35,289 bases of DNA from Lachnospiraceae bacterium (GCA_024690265.1 JAILCW010000065.1:1-35289), one strand, 5' to 3'. Shown: positions 24,974 to 33,688, counted from the stretch's first letter. Numbers and translations are program-made. Notes: generated by a model not told the origin, from the letters alone.

Positions 24974-25714
24974 ATGTCAGAAATAACACCTGGTACAAAA
25001 GCAGATATCCGGATTTTACAAGAAGCAAATCGAAGCGCTAATACGGGAGAGTCTGTCACTACATATGTCAGCAAAGTATATGATGTTTTGGATGATGGCT
25101 CTTTGGAATTGGATGTACCGACCATAGCAGGGAAATTGGTTCTGCTGCCGATGAATATTCGTTACGAGGTCATTTTTTCTGTAAAAGGAGGCCTTCGTTC
25201 CGGTCAGATCGAGATTGTGTCTCGTTATAAGCGGGGAAGCTTTTATCTGATGAAAGCTACTTTGGTGGGTAAGCTAGAGCGATTCCAGCGTAGGGAGTAT
25301 TATCGTCTGGAATGTTCGATTCCTGGTTATTTCCTTGGAATTAATCTGGATGAGAAAACAATCCTTAAGATTCCGGATGTTCATACCTTACTTCAGACCA
25401 GCGAGGAGATACGCAAAAATATGGGGGCTACAACAATCCTTGATTTAAGCGGTGGTGGAGCGCGATTCGTATCTAAGAATGATATCGGTGATTTACCATA
25501 TGCATTACTACAATTTACAATTGATGATGGAAATAGTAAGATAAATGTAGAATTATTTGGTAAAATATTAGAAAATAGATTTGATAGGAAAACGGAAACT
25601 CATATGTATCGTGTGAAGTTTTTGTATCGCGACTCAGAATGGCAAGAGACCATTGTCAGATATATCTTTGAGCAGCAACGCAAGATGCGCAAGAAGGAAC
25701 AAGGGAGCATGTAA
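24974..25714 (+). CDS. YcgR-like PilZ flagellar brake protein
   Basis: The 246-residue product has an N-terminal YcgR-type beta domain (about 1-95) and a C-terminal PilZ domain (about 100-215). Both c-di-GMP motifs are present: an RxxxR in FQRREYYRLE (about 102-111) and DLSGGGARF (about 156-164, DxSxxG). It should bind c-di-GMP and slow the motor, as YcgR in E. coli and YpfA/MotI in B. subtilis. I choose the ATG at 24974, with AAGGGG about 7 bases upstream; the reading frame is open further upstream but that part overlaps flhG. The stop is followed immediately by the cheB start. Confidence 0.88.
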   Translation: MSEITPGTKADIRILQEANRSANTGESVTTYVSKVYDVLDDGSLELDVPTIAGKLVLLPMNIRYEVIFSVKGGLRSGQIEIVSRYKRGSFYLMKATLVGKLERFQRREYYRLECSIPGYFLGINLDEKTILKIPDVHTLLQTSEEIRKNMGATTILDLSGGGARFVSKNDIGDLPYALLQFTIDDGNSKINVELFGKILENRFDRKTETHMYRVKFLYRDSEWQETIVRYIFEQQRKMRKKEQGSM

Positions 25715-26863
25715 ATGTACAATATTCTAGTCGTAGATGACTCTGCACTCATGAGAAAACTCATGTGTGATATAATCAATTCAATCCAAGATTTTCAAGC
25801 AACGGATGTTTGCTCGGATGGTGAGAGTGCGTATCGAAGCCTCACCAACAATCAGTATGATGCTGTAACGATGAATATGATGCTTCCCAGAGTCACGGGA
25901 CTAGAAGTTTTGAAGCGATTGAAGGAGAATGGCGTGGCCATTCCTGTTGTTGCAATTTCTTCAGCAGTCAAAGAGGACCGGGTTCTTACTGTTGAAGCAT
26001 TGGAATCCGGCGCAATCGAATGTGTTTTGCGCCCTTATCGTTTAGCTGGTCCGGACAAGTTATCTTTTTCCAAAGAGCTCGACCGGGCACTTCATATTGC
26101 TGTTGGAAAACCTGTGATGGAAGAAGCAGCGGCTGTGAACCCAATGCCTTCTGTCAAACCGGTGAATGTTAAGCCGGTGGTTCCGAAGCCTATTCCAACA
26201 CAACCTCGAGTTGAACCGAAGAATGTGACGCCGGTTATGCCGGTGCCTAATATTCCGGTGAAGTCCGTTACTCCTCGTGCGTCAGGAAGATATAGCTTGA
26301 TAGCAATTGCTTCTTCGACAGGAGGTCCGCAAGCACTTCACACAATGATACCCATGCTTCCGGAACATGTGGGCATACCGATTGTGATAGTGCAACATAT
26401 GCCAAAAGGCTTTACGGCGTCTCTTGCAGAGCGAATTGACTCCAAAGCGAAGCTTACTGTAAAAGAGGCTGAAAACGGAGAACGCTTACTCCCGGATACG
26501 GTTTATATCGCTCCCGGTGGAAGACATCTTCAAATTCAGGAAAATCAAGGGAAACTAGTTGCTAGGGTCTACGATGATCCTCCGGTGAATAATTTGCGAC
26601 CTTGTGCAGATGTTATGTACGAGTCATTAAAGGATATCTCGAGTGATAATATCCTTTGCGTTGTATTAACAGGCATGGGAGCAGATGGTTCCAAAGGAAT
26701 TCAATCATTGCGGACCAAGAAAAAATTGTATGTAATCACACAAAGTGAGGATACCTGTGTGGTTTATGGCATGCCAAAGGCAACGGATCTTTTGGGTCTT
26801 TCTGACCAGTCTGCGCCGATTACAGGCATTGCGAATGCTATTGTTAGAGAAATAGGAGGTTAA
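25715..26863 (+). CDS. cheB: CheB methylesterase with a degenerate receiver domain
   Basis: The 382-residue product is CheB, the methylesterase/deamidase that resets chemoreceptors. The C-terminal catalytic domain (about 190-382) is intact: Ser201 in ASSTGGPQALH, His in IVQHMPKGFTASLAERI, Asp in CVVLTGMGADGSKGIQSL. The N-terminal domain looks like a receiver and keeps Asp8-Asp9, but the phospho-acceptor position is Asn54 (AVTMNMMLPRVTG) and the conserved Lys is Arg (VLRPYRL). A Pro/Val-rich linker (about 138-185) joins them. Phosphorylation by CheA as in E. coli is therefore unlikely. The ATG abuts the stop of the PilZ gene. No cheR is next to it. Confidence 0.93.
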   Translation: MYNILVVDDSALMRKLMCDIINSIQDFQATDVCSDGESAYRSLTNNQYDAVTMNMMLPRVTGLEVLKRLKENGVAIPVVAISSAVKEDRVLTVEALESGAIECVLRPYRLAGPDKLSFSKELDRALHIAVGKPVMEEAAAVNPMPSVKPVNVKPVVPKPIPTQPRVEPKNVTPVMPVPNIPVKSVTPRASGRYSLIAIASSTGGPQALHTMIPMLPEHVGIPIVIVQHMPKGFTASLAERIDSKAKLTVKEAENGERLLPDTVYIAPGGRHLQIQENQGKLVARVYDDPPVNNLRPCADVMYESLKDISSDNILCVVLTGMGADGSKGIQSLRTKKKLYVITQSEDTCVVYGMPKATDLLGLSDQSAPITGIANAIVREIGG

Positions 26864-26867
26864 AGCA

Positions 26868-29006
26868 ATGGATGTAAGTCAGTATCTTGATATTTTCATT
26901 GACGAAACAAGTGAACACATTCAGAGCCTGAGCGACAATATTATGGCTTTGGAGCAGGAACCGGAAAACAAAGATACCATTAATGAGATTTTCCGAGCAG
27001 CTCACTCCCTTAAGGGTATGGCTGGTACCATGGGATTTAAGCGTATGCAGCATTTGACCCATGACATGGAGAACGTATTTTCCGAAGTACGTAATGACAC
27101 AATCAAAGTTAACAGTAACCTGATTGATATTCTTTTCCAGTGCTTAGATGCTATTGAAGGTTATTTGGATACCGTTAAGAATACTTCTGACGAAGGTACA
27201 GAAGATAATGAAGTTCTGATTAAGCAGTTGAATGACTATTTGAACGGTGGTGGAGCTGCAGGTGCTCCTGCAGAGGCTGCTGCTGAAGCTGCACCTGCAG
27301 AGGCTGCAACGGAGGCAGGTGCTTCCGGTGAAGAGTACAAGAACTTAAAGTTGGATGAGTCTGAAAAAGGCAAGCTAAAGTCTTCACAGGATTCCGGCTT
27401 GAATTTATTTGGCTTCACGCTTCATATTCATCCGGAGTGCTTATTGAAGGCAGCTCGTGCGTTCCTTGTATTTAAGGCTTTAGAGGATTATGGCGAGATC
27501 TTAGTTTACAATCCTTCTTCTCAGGATATTGAGGATGAGAAATTCGAATTTACCTTTAGCTGTATCGTTGGTTGTGCCGGCGATGATTTGGCAGCAATGA
27601 AGGAAGCTGTTTCTGCAGTTTCTGAGATTGAGAATGTTGAATGTGGCAAGGTAAGTGCGGAGGATTACGATAAGGCAGCTGCCACAGAAGCAGCACCTGC
27701 ACCAGAGGCAGCACCTGCGCCAGAAGCAGCACCTGCACCTGAAGCTGCACCTGCAGCACCAGCTCCAGCCGCAGCAGCACCTGCGCCTGCTAAGAAAGAG
27801 GCTCCTGCTGCTAACAAGAAGGCTGCGAACAAGCCAGTTACTGCACGTACCGTTCGTGTAGATATTGAGAAATTAGACGATTTGATGAACCAGGTTTCTG
27901 AGTTGATTATTGCTAAGAACTCTATTGTTTCCATTAGCTCCAGCACTTCTGAAGGCAAGGGCGTTGATGGGGACCAGACATTACGTGAACAGGTTGAATA
28001 CCTTGAGCGTATTACCACGAGCTTGCATGAATCTGTTATGAAAGTTCGAATGGTACCAATTGAGAGTACCGTTAACAAGTTCCCTCGTATGATTCGTGAT
28101 TTGTCCCGTAAGCTGAACAAGCCTATGGAGTTGATCATGACAGGTGAGGAAACAGAGTTGGATCGTACCGTAGTAGATCAGATCGGTGATCCTTTACAGC
28201 ATTTGTTACGTAACTCTGCTGATCATGGTATTGAAGATCCTGCAACACGTAAGGCTGCAGGCAAGCCGGAGCAGGGAACAATTTTCTTGAATGCGTTCCA
28301 GGAAGGCAATAACGTTATTATCCAGGTTGGTGATGATGGTGCCGGAATCAATACCGAGGCTGTATTGAACAAGGCTATTGAGCGTGGCTTGGTAAGCCAG
28401 GATGAAGCTGAGAATCTTACTCAGAAAGAAATTGTTGATTTCCTTTTCAATCCTGGATTTTCTATGGCAAAGCAGATTACCGATATTTCCGGTCGAGGCG
28501 TTGGTTTGGATGTTGTTAAGTCTAACATTCAGGCTCTTGGCGGTGATGTTGAGGTTAAGTCTGAACTTGGTAAGGGTTCAACCTTTACTGTTCGTTTACC
28601 ATTGACACTTGCTATTATTCAGGCTCTGATGGTAGAGGTTCGCGACGAGAAGTATGCAATCGCTCTTGGAAGCATCATGACTATCGAGGATATTCCTACC
28701 AGCGATATCAAGTATGTTCAGGCCAAGGAAGTAATTCACCTTCGTGGATTGGTTATTCCGTTGATTCGTTTGGGAGAATTGCTTGATTTTGAGCCGATGG
28801 AAGAAGAACCGGAGACCTTAATTGTAGTTATCTGCAAGAAGGGTGACAGTTATGCTGGTTTGGTAGTTGACAATTTGATCGGCCAGCAGGAAATCGTTAT
28901 TAAATCTCTCGGTAAAGTTATTGAGAACAACAAGATTATTAGTGGCGCTACAATCCTTGGTGATGGTGAAGTTGCTATGATTTTGGATGCAAATGCACTG
29001 ATGTAA
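26868..29006 (+). CDS. cheA: Chemotaxis histidine kinase CheA
   Basis: The 712-residue product is CheA, which phosphorylates CheY. The P1 domain has the phospho-acceptor His46 in FRAAHSLKGMAGTMG. A P2 domain follows (about 175-260). P3 dimerisation begins at VRVDIEKLDDLMNQVSELII. P4 kinase boxes are present: N box HLLRNSADHGIEDP, G1 DDGAGIN, G2 GRGVGLDVVK. The P5 CheW-like domain closes the protein. Two Ala/Pro/Glu linkers lie at about 125-150 and 262-325, the second made of repeated APAPEA units. The GGAGG just before ATG gives strong initiation. Confidence 0.97.
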   Translation: MDVSQYLDIFIDETSEHIQSLSDNIMALEQEPENKDTINEIFRAAHSLKGMAGTMGFKRMQHLTHDMENVFSEVRNDTIKVNSNLIDILFQCLDAIEGYLDTVKNTSDEGTEDNEVLIKQLNDYLNGGGAAGAPAEAAAEAAPAEAATEAGASGEEYKNLKLDESEKGKLKSSQDSGLNLFGFTLHIHPECLLKAARAFLVFKALEDYGEILVYNPSSQDIEDEKFEFTFSCIVGCAGDDLAAMKEAVSAVSEIENVECGKVSAEDYDKAAATEAAPAPEAAPAPEAAPAPEAAPAAPAPAAAAPAPAKKEAPAANKKAANKPVTARTVRVDIEKLDDLMNQVSELIIAKNSIVSISSSTSEGKGVDGDQTLREQVEYLERITTSLHESVMKVRMVPIESTVNKFPRMIRDLSRKLNKPMELIMTGEETELDRTVVDQIGDPLQHLLRNSADHGIEDPATRKAAGKPEQGTIFLNAFQEGNNVIIQVGDDGAGINTEAVLNKAIERGLVSQDEAENLTQKEIVDFLFNPGFSMAKQITDISGRGVGLDVVKSNIQALGGDVEVKSELGKGSTFTVRLPLTLAIIQALMVEVRDEKYAIALGSIMTIEDIPTSDIKYVQAKEVIHLRGLVIPLIRLGELLDFEPMEEEPETLIVVICKKGDSYAGLVVDNLIGQQEIVIKSLGKVIENNKIISGATILGDGEVAMILDANALM
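27693..27746 (+). repeat. Tandem 18-bp repeats in the cheA linker
   Basis: Three consecutive 18-base units encode Ala-Pro-Ala-Pro-Glu-Ala (units starting at 27693, 27711 and 27729), followed by further Ala/Pro codons. They lie in the flexible linker before the dimerisation domain. The number of units could vary between strains without breaking the frame. Confidence 0.85.
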
Positions 29007-29019
29007 GGGAGGTTTGACC

Positions 29020-29487
29020 ATGGCGAAACATGAATTAGAAGCAATTGAAGAAGAGAAGATTCAATATATCGTTGTTAAGATTGGCGATGAGCAGTATGGT
29101 ATCGATATTGCATTGGTAGATAATATTGTTCGTATGCAGAAGATTACACGAGTACCTAAGGCACAGGCACATTATAACGGAGTAATAAACCTTCGTGGTG
29201 AAGTCGTTCCGGTTATGAGTGCACGCCGTAAGATGAATCTTGGAGAAGATTTATTAACAAATAAGTCTCGTATTATTATTTTAAAATTAGAGGAGCAGGG
29301 ACTTGTAGGTATCCAGGTGGATGAAGTTCGCGAAGTTATTTCTCTTGGCGAATCTGAGATTGAGCGTAATGTTCAGAGTGCTAAGAAGAGCAATAACTCC
29401 TTCATTAATGGTATTGGCAAGAACGGAGATGAGTTGATTTCTATCTTTGAAATCTCTGCTTTGGTAGATGAAGTAGACGCTTCATAA
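29020..29487 (+). CDS. cheW: Chemotaxis coupling protein CheW
   Basis: The 155-residue product is a single CheW domain that couples receptors to CheA. Motifs are YIVVKIGDEQYGIDIALVDN (about 17-36), YNGVINLRGEVVPVMSARRK and IIILKLEEQGLVGIQVDEVR. The ATG at 29020 is preferred over an in-frame TTG at 29014, since GGGAGG at 29007-29012 is 7 bases from the ATG but only one base from the TTG. The acidic C-terminus is usual. It lies between cheA and cheC. Confidence 0.95.
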   Translation: MAKHELEAIEEEKIQYIVVKIGDEQYGIDIALVDNIVRMQKITRVPKAQAHYNGVINLRGEVVPVMSARRKMNLGEDLLTNKSRIIILKLEEQGLVGIQVDEVREVISLGESEIERNVQSAKKSNNSFINGIGKNGDELISIFEISALVDEVDAS

Positions 29488-29505
29488 GGGGAGTATAAGA
29501 AGATT

Positions 29506-30126
29506 ATGGCAGATAATTCCTTTGCGGATATTAATGAGAAGTACTTTGACGTACTAAAGGAAATCGGTAACATTGGTGCAGGTAATGCAACGACTGCAAT
29601 TGCAAATATGCTCAACCTTCGATTGGACATGAAAGTCCCGAAGGTTGAGTTGATTGAGGTTGAGAAAATTGGCTCTGCAATCGGAAGTGAAGAGCAGATC
29701 GTTGTAGGTATTCTGTTAAGCGTTGAAAATGATATCGACGGTAGCATGATGTTTTTGATGGATTTACCATCTGCTCATCATTTGGTAAATCGTCTGATGA
29801 TGCGTGACCCAGAATATAACGAAGAGTTTGATGATATGGATATTTCTGCAATTCGTGAGATTGGTAATATCATTGCAGGCTCTTACTTATCAGCATTATC
29901 TGGATTGACGAATCTTAATATTACACCATCCATACCTTTCGTATCGATTGATATGGCTGCTGCAATCCTTTCTGTACCGGCAATTCAGTTTGGTATGGTA
30001 AGCGATAACGCACTATTTATTAAGACAGAGTTTTCCGATGATGTTGGCATTAATGGTTACTTCATTTTGATGCCGGAAGGTGAGTCCTACGAGAAGATAT
30101 TGAGAGCATTAGGTTTACCAGTTTAA
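29506..30126 (+). CDS. cheC: CheY-P phosphatase CheC
   Basis: The 206-residue product is CheC. Both active-site helices are present: VLKEIGNIGAGNATTAIANM (Glu19 and Asn22) and ISAIREIGNIIAGSYLSALS (Glu and Asn at about 118 and 121). Two sites are the norm for CheC, and it lacks the FliN domain of FliY. It dephosphorylates CheY-P and binds CheD, encoded next, which stimulates it; this pair forms the Bacillus-type adaptation feedback. Length is normal. Confidence 0.95.
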   Translation: MADNSFADINEKYFDVLKEIGNIGAGNATTAIANMLNLRLDMKVPKVELIEVEKIGSAIGSEEQIVVGILLSVENDIDGSMMFLMDLPSAHHLVNRLMMRDPEYNEEFDDMDISAIREIGNIIAGSYLSALSGLTNLNITPSIPFVSIDMAAAILSVPAIQFGMVSDNALFIKTEFSDDVGINGYFILMPEGESYEKILRALGLPV

Positions 30127-30141
30127 GAGGTGAGTGCTTTT

Positions 30142-30624
30142 ATGGGAGAAATGATTAAGGTCGGTATGGCGGATCTTAAAGCATGCAAAGCTCCGGACAA
30201 TCTCACCACGATTGGCTTGGGCTCTTGTATTGGAATTGCGATTTATGATCCGGTTACAAAGATCAGTGGTCTTGCTCATATTATGTTGCCAGACAGTACC
30301 CAGATTCGTAATAATACCAATATTGCGAAGTTTGCGGACACTGGTATTCAGAAATTGTATGATGATATGATTGCAATGGGTGCCAACAAATCACGTTTGG
30401 TTGCTAAGATTGCAGGCGGAGCGACAATGTTCGCCGGCGGTGCGTCATCAGCAATTAACGTTGGACAACGTAATGCAGAAGCGAGCAAAGCAAAGCTGAA
30501 GGAGCTGGGAGTTCGACTCTTAGCTGAAGATACAGGTTTGAATTATGGTCGTACCGTTGAATTCTATAGTGAAACCGGTGATTATCTAATTAAGGCTGTA
30601 GGTAAGCCTCAGAAGACCATTTAA
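30142..30624 (+). CDS. cheD: Chemoreceptor glutamine deamidase CheD
   Basis: The 160-residue product is CheD, which deamidates receptor glutamines and binds CheC. The catalytic Cys29 (GLGSCIGIAIYD) and His46 (SGLAHIMLPDS) are present, as is the IAGGATMF motif. The ATG at 30142 is chosen because AAGAGGTG at 30125-30132 is at good distance; an in-frame GTG at 30130 would add four residues but overlap that site. Alternative start noted, same protein. Confidence 0.94.
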   Translation: MGEMIKVGMADLKACKAPDNLTTIGLGSCIGIAIYDPVTKISGLAHIMLPDSTQIRNNTNIAKFADTGIQKLYDDMIAMGANKSRLVAKIAGGATMFAGGASSAINVGQRNAEASKAKLKELGVRLLAEDTGLNYGRTVEFYSETGDYLIKAVGKPQKTI

Positions 30625-30640
30625 CGGGAGAATAATTTTC

Positions 30641-30922
30641 ATGGAGACGAAACGAATACCACCAATTGTTGCGCTAACAGCATGTGCAATTTCTTGTATT
30701 GTTTCCATTGTTCAGGGTGTCTCTTTTGGCACCTTTACGGTTCGTTTGGTTGTTTCCGCATTACTGTTTTTGACGCTTGGTACCATTATCAAAATGGTTT
30801 TTGATTGGGCTTTTGCGCCGGAAGCAGAGATACCGGAAGATATGGAACAAACGGACTCAGATGAAGCGGGGGACTCTTCAGAAGATGAGGATTCGGATGA
30901 ACAGTCATCCGAGCAAGAATAA
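30641..30922 (+). CDS. Small membrane protein with acidic tail, between cheD and sigD
   Basis: A 93-residue protein that I do not recognise. Two membrane helices are likely (PPIVALTACAISCIVSIVQG, about 6-25, and FTVRLVVSALLFLTLGTIIK, about 32-51). The last 35 residues are almost only Asp, Glu, Ser and Gln, with no Lys or Arg after the second helix. GGGAGAATAATTTTC precedes the ATG. Codon use and spacing match the neighbours, so it is a genuine operon member. Both ends of the protein would face the same side, likely the cytoplasm. Function unknown; a role near SigD or the receptors is only a guess from position. Confidence 0.8.
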   Translation: METKRIPPIVALTACAISCIVSIVQGVSFGTFTVRLVVSALLFLTLGTIIKMVFDWAFAPEAEIPEDMEQTDSDEAGDSSEDEDSDEQSSEQE

Positions 30923-30942
30923 CTTAAGTATGGGGATCTGAT

Positions 30943-31707
30943 ATGAGCACTGTAGACAAGGAAAAACTTTGGGATGATTATCGTAAGAATCCCACCCCAC
31001 AATTGAGAGAACAGATTATTGTTGAGTATGCACCTTTGGTTAAGGTTGTTGCTGGCAAGCTGTCAATGTATCTTGGCAGCAATGTTGAGTATGATGATCT
31101 GGTAGGTTATGGTGTGTTTGGTCTGATTGATGCAATTGACAAGTTTGATCTTGCCAAAGAGGTCAAATTCGAGACCTATGCTAGTTTACGCATCAAAGGA
31201 GCAATCCTTGACCAAATTCGTAAGATGGATTGGATTCCTCGTACGGTACGCCAAAAGCAAAAAAAGATTGATGAAGCTTCCAAAACTGTTGAAATACGTA
31301 CAGGTAAGGTGGCTACAGATGCCGAAGTTGCCAATGAGCTTGGTATTTCGGAAGATGAATATCTGGGATGGCAGTCCCAGCTTAAGGTTACGAACCTTGT
31401 TTCATTGAATGAGTTCATGGAACAAGGGAATGAACCTGCGATGGATTCCCATCGCAATGCACATTTCGATCAACCGGAAGATGTTATTTCTCGTGAAGAA
31501 CTAAAAAAAGTTCTTGGAGAAGCATTAGAAATGTTGACGGAGAAGGAAAAGAAAGTCATACTTTTATATTATTACGAAGATTTAACTTTGAAAGAAATCA
31601 GTCGTGTATTAGAAGTTTCAGAGTCACGTGTTTCTCAACTTCATACCAAGGCTTTGGTAAAGATGAAGAAGAAGATGGGACCATACATGAATGTCTTGAC
31701 CGGTTAA
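30943..31707 (+). CDS. sigD: Flagellar sigma factor SigD (FliA, sigma-28)
   Basis: The 254-residue product is the sigma-28 factor for late flagellar and chemotaxis genes. Region 2 includes EYDDLVGYGVFGLIDAIDKF (about 47-66) and FETYASLRIKGAILDQIRKM (about 75-94), then DWIPRTVRQKQKKI. Region 3 (about 115-160) and region 4 (EMLTEKEKKVILLYYYEDLT, with LKEISRVLEVSESRVSQLHT as the DNA-binding helix-turn-helix) follow. Length is standard. The ribosome site, GGGGAT, is modest, so SigD may be translated less well than its neighbours. No FlgM is encoded in the window. Confidence 0.97.
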   Translation: MSTVDKEKLWDDYRKNPTPQLREQIIVEYAPLVKVVAGKLSMYLGSNVEYDDLVGYGVFGLIDAIDKFDLAKEVKFETYASLRIKGAILDQIRKMDWIPRTVRQKQKKIDEASKTVEIRTGKVATDAEVANELGISEDEYLGWQSQLKVTNLVSLNEFMEQGNEPAMDSHRNAHFDQPEDVISREELKKVLGEALEMLTEKEKKVILLYYYEDLTLKEISRVLEVSESRVSQLHTKALVKMKKKMGPYMNVLTG

Positions 31708-31731
31708 CACTAGGGGAGGTATAGCCAGCCA

Positions 31732-33333
31732 ATGAGCAATCAGGTGAATGGTTATGTCCAGGTAGAAATCAACGGTTCCCAAGCGGTTGCACATATATAT
31801 CCTGCAAAAGAAGGGGGACTTCCAGTCAATGGATTGGAAGTGGATGAGTTTCTACTGAATCATGGAATAACCACATATGACAAAGGAGAATTTCATAAGC
31901 AGCTTGCGAGTCCTACGGAGAGTGTGTTCCCTTTAGGGTTTTGTGACGGTATTGAGTTCAGTGAATCCATGTCAATTAAGGTTTCACTGGATAAGATGCG
32001 TGTTACGTGTCGATTTATGCCTCCATCTACCAATGGTCCTCGCATGAATGTTAAGGATATTATGGGGGAACTGAATAAGAGAGGCGTTGTATTTGGTATT
32101 GACCAAGATGCAATCCTTGCTTATTTGAATGCTCCTTGTTATTGCACTGATTATGTTTTTGCTGAAGGTATTCAGCCGGTAATTGGTCGAGATGCCAAGA
32201 TTGAATACTTTTTTAATACGAATCCATCCTTAAAACCAAAACATAACGAAGATGGATCCGTTGACTATCGTGATTTGAATACGATTTGTGGTGTGAAAGA
32301 AGGCGACTTGCTAGCTCGTCTAACTCCGGAAGATCGCGGTAAGCCTGGTAAGAATGTTTGTGGTGCAGATATTCCGACTAGAAGTGTTAAGTCCAAGCAC
32401 TTGGAATTTGGACAGAATATTCGTATTTCTGATGATCGTACAGAGATTTTTGCAGCCGTTACCGGTCATGTATCTCTGGTGAACGATAAGGTCTTTGTTT
32501 CGGATGTTTATGAGGTTCCTGCAGATGTAGATAATTCTGTAGGTAATATCAACTATGATGGTAATGTCCATGTACGTGGCAATGTACGCGGTGGATTTTC
32601 TATTGTAGCCAAAGGAGATGTTATCGTTGATGGCGTTGTTGAAGATGCCTTGATTCAGGCTGGTGGACAGATTATTGTTAAGCGTGGCATCCATGGCATG
32701 AGACGTGGTATTTTGGATGCTAAGGGTAATGTCATTGTACAGTTTATCGAGAATGCCAAGGTTTTTGCCGGTGGTTATATCGAGACCGGTTCCATTATTT
32801 ATTCCGAAGTGAATGCTGCTGAGGATATCATTGTTATAGATCGAAAGGGCTTTATTGCAGGCGGTATGGTTCGTGCCGGTGGCAAAGTGGAGTCTATGAC
32901 TATTGGTTCTGAAATGGGAGCAATGACACATATTGAAGTGGGTATGGCACCGGAGAAGAAGGAGCGTTACACGCAGTTACACAAGACGATTTCTTCTTTG
33001 ACCAAGAAAATCAACAAGTTAACGCCGGTCATTAAGACTTATAATGACTTTGTTGAGTCCGGTAAAGCATTAGATCAGAAGAACATGCTGTATCTGAATA
33101 AGTTGATGTCAGAACTTCGCTCTACGAAGCAGATGTTACAGGAATGCCGTGTAGAGTTTAATGCATTGCATCAGGAATTGATTAATTCCAAGCATGCGAA
33201 GGTTGTGGTTCGTAGAGATATTCATTCCGGTGTTTTGATTACCATATCTGATTTGTCTATGACAATGAAGGATAAGCGTTCTTATTGTCAATTCGAGAAA
33301 AAGAATGGTGAAATAATTATTACGAATCTTTAG
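31732..33333 (+). CDS. FapA-family protein (DUF342)
   Basis: The 533-residue product has the FapA/DUF342 layout: an N-terminal alpha/beta region (about 1-180), a right-handed beta-helix region of short hydrophobic repeats (about 245-410; NINYDGNVHVRGNVRGGFSI, VIVDGVVEDALIQAGGQIIV) and a C-terminal coiled coil (about 405-490) with a short beta end. No membrane helix is seen. FapA proteins are widespread in Clostridia and are polymerising, bactofilin-like in repeat style; no firm function is known. It is probably co-transcribed with sigD. AGGGGAGG lies 12 bases from the ATG, a long spacing. Confidence 0.85.
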   Translation: MSNQVNGYVQVEINGSQAVAHIYPAKEGGLPVNGLEVDEFLLNHGITTYDKGEFHKQLASPTESVFPLGFCDGIEFSESMSIKVSLDKMRVTCRFMPPSTNGPRMNVKDIMGELNKRGVVFGIDQDAILAYLNAPCYCTDYVFAEGIQPVIGRDAKIEYFFNTNPSLKPKHNEDGSVDYRDLNTICGVKEGDLLARLTPEDRGKPGKNVCGADIPTRSVKSKHLEFGQNIRISDDRTEIFAAVTGHVSLVNDKVFVSDVYEVPADVDNSVGNINYDGNVHVRGNVRGGFSIVAKGDVIVDGVVEDALIQAGGQIIVKRGIHGMRRGILDAKGNVIVQFIENAKVFAGGYIETGSIIYSEVNAAEDIIVIDRKGFIAGGMVRAGGKVESMTIGSEMGAMTHIEVGMAPEKKERYTQLHKTISSLTKKINKLTPVIKTYNDFVESGKALDQKNMLYLNKLMSELRSTKQMLQECRVEFNALHQELINSKHAKVVVRRDIHSGVLITISDLSMTMKDKRSYCQFEKKNGEIIITNL

Positions 33334-33347
33334 GGGATATTAGAGGT

Positions 33348-33674
33348 ATGTCGATTCGTCCAATTGATTTTAATGGAATGATACAGAATACGGCGGAAGT
33401 TTCAGCGAACCGTGCAGCAGAAGAGCACAAGCCTATAGTACAACAGGAGTTTGCTAATCAGGCGGTACGTCAGGATGCAGAACTTAGCAAGCATTCTGTT
33501 CATCAAAAGGAAAAGGCAGAGGAACATCCCTTTGATTTTGAGGGCGGTGGCAATGGTGAGAATTATTATGCAGACCGCCAAAAAAAGAAAAAGAAAGAGT
33601 CCAATCATGGACCACAATCCGATGGATCTGTTCGTTTGAAAAACGATCATGGTTCGTTTGATATGAAGATTTAG
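33348..33674 (+). CDS. Small hydrophilic protein downstream of the FapA gene
   Basis: The 108-residue product starts MSIRPIDFNGMIQNTAEVS and ends GSFDMKI; the middle is Gln/Glu/Lys/His rich with a Lys cluster (RQKKKKKES, about 77-85). I recall proteins of this shape, with the same opening and closing motifs, beside flagellar genes in other Clostridia, but no named family. No membrane segment or signal peptide. The conserved ends with a variable centre suggest two short binding peptides joined by a flexible linker; this is inference. Function unknown. Confidence 0.75.
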   Translation: MSIRPIDFNGMIQNTAEVSANRAAEEHKPIVQQEFANQAVRQDAELSKHSVHQKEKAEEHPFDFEGGGNGENYYADRQKKKKKESNHGPQSDGSVRLKNDHGSFDMKI

Positions 33675-33688
33675 TTTGGAGAATTTAC

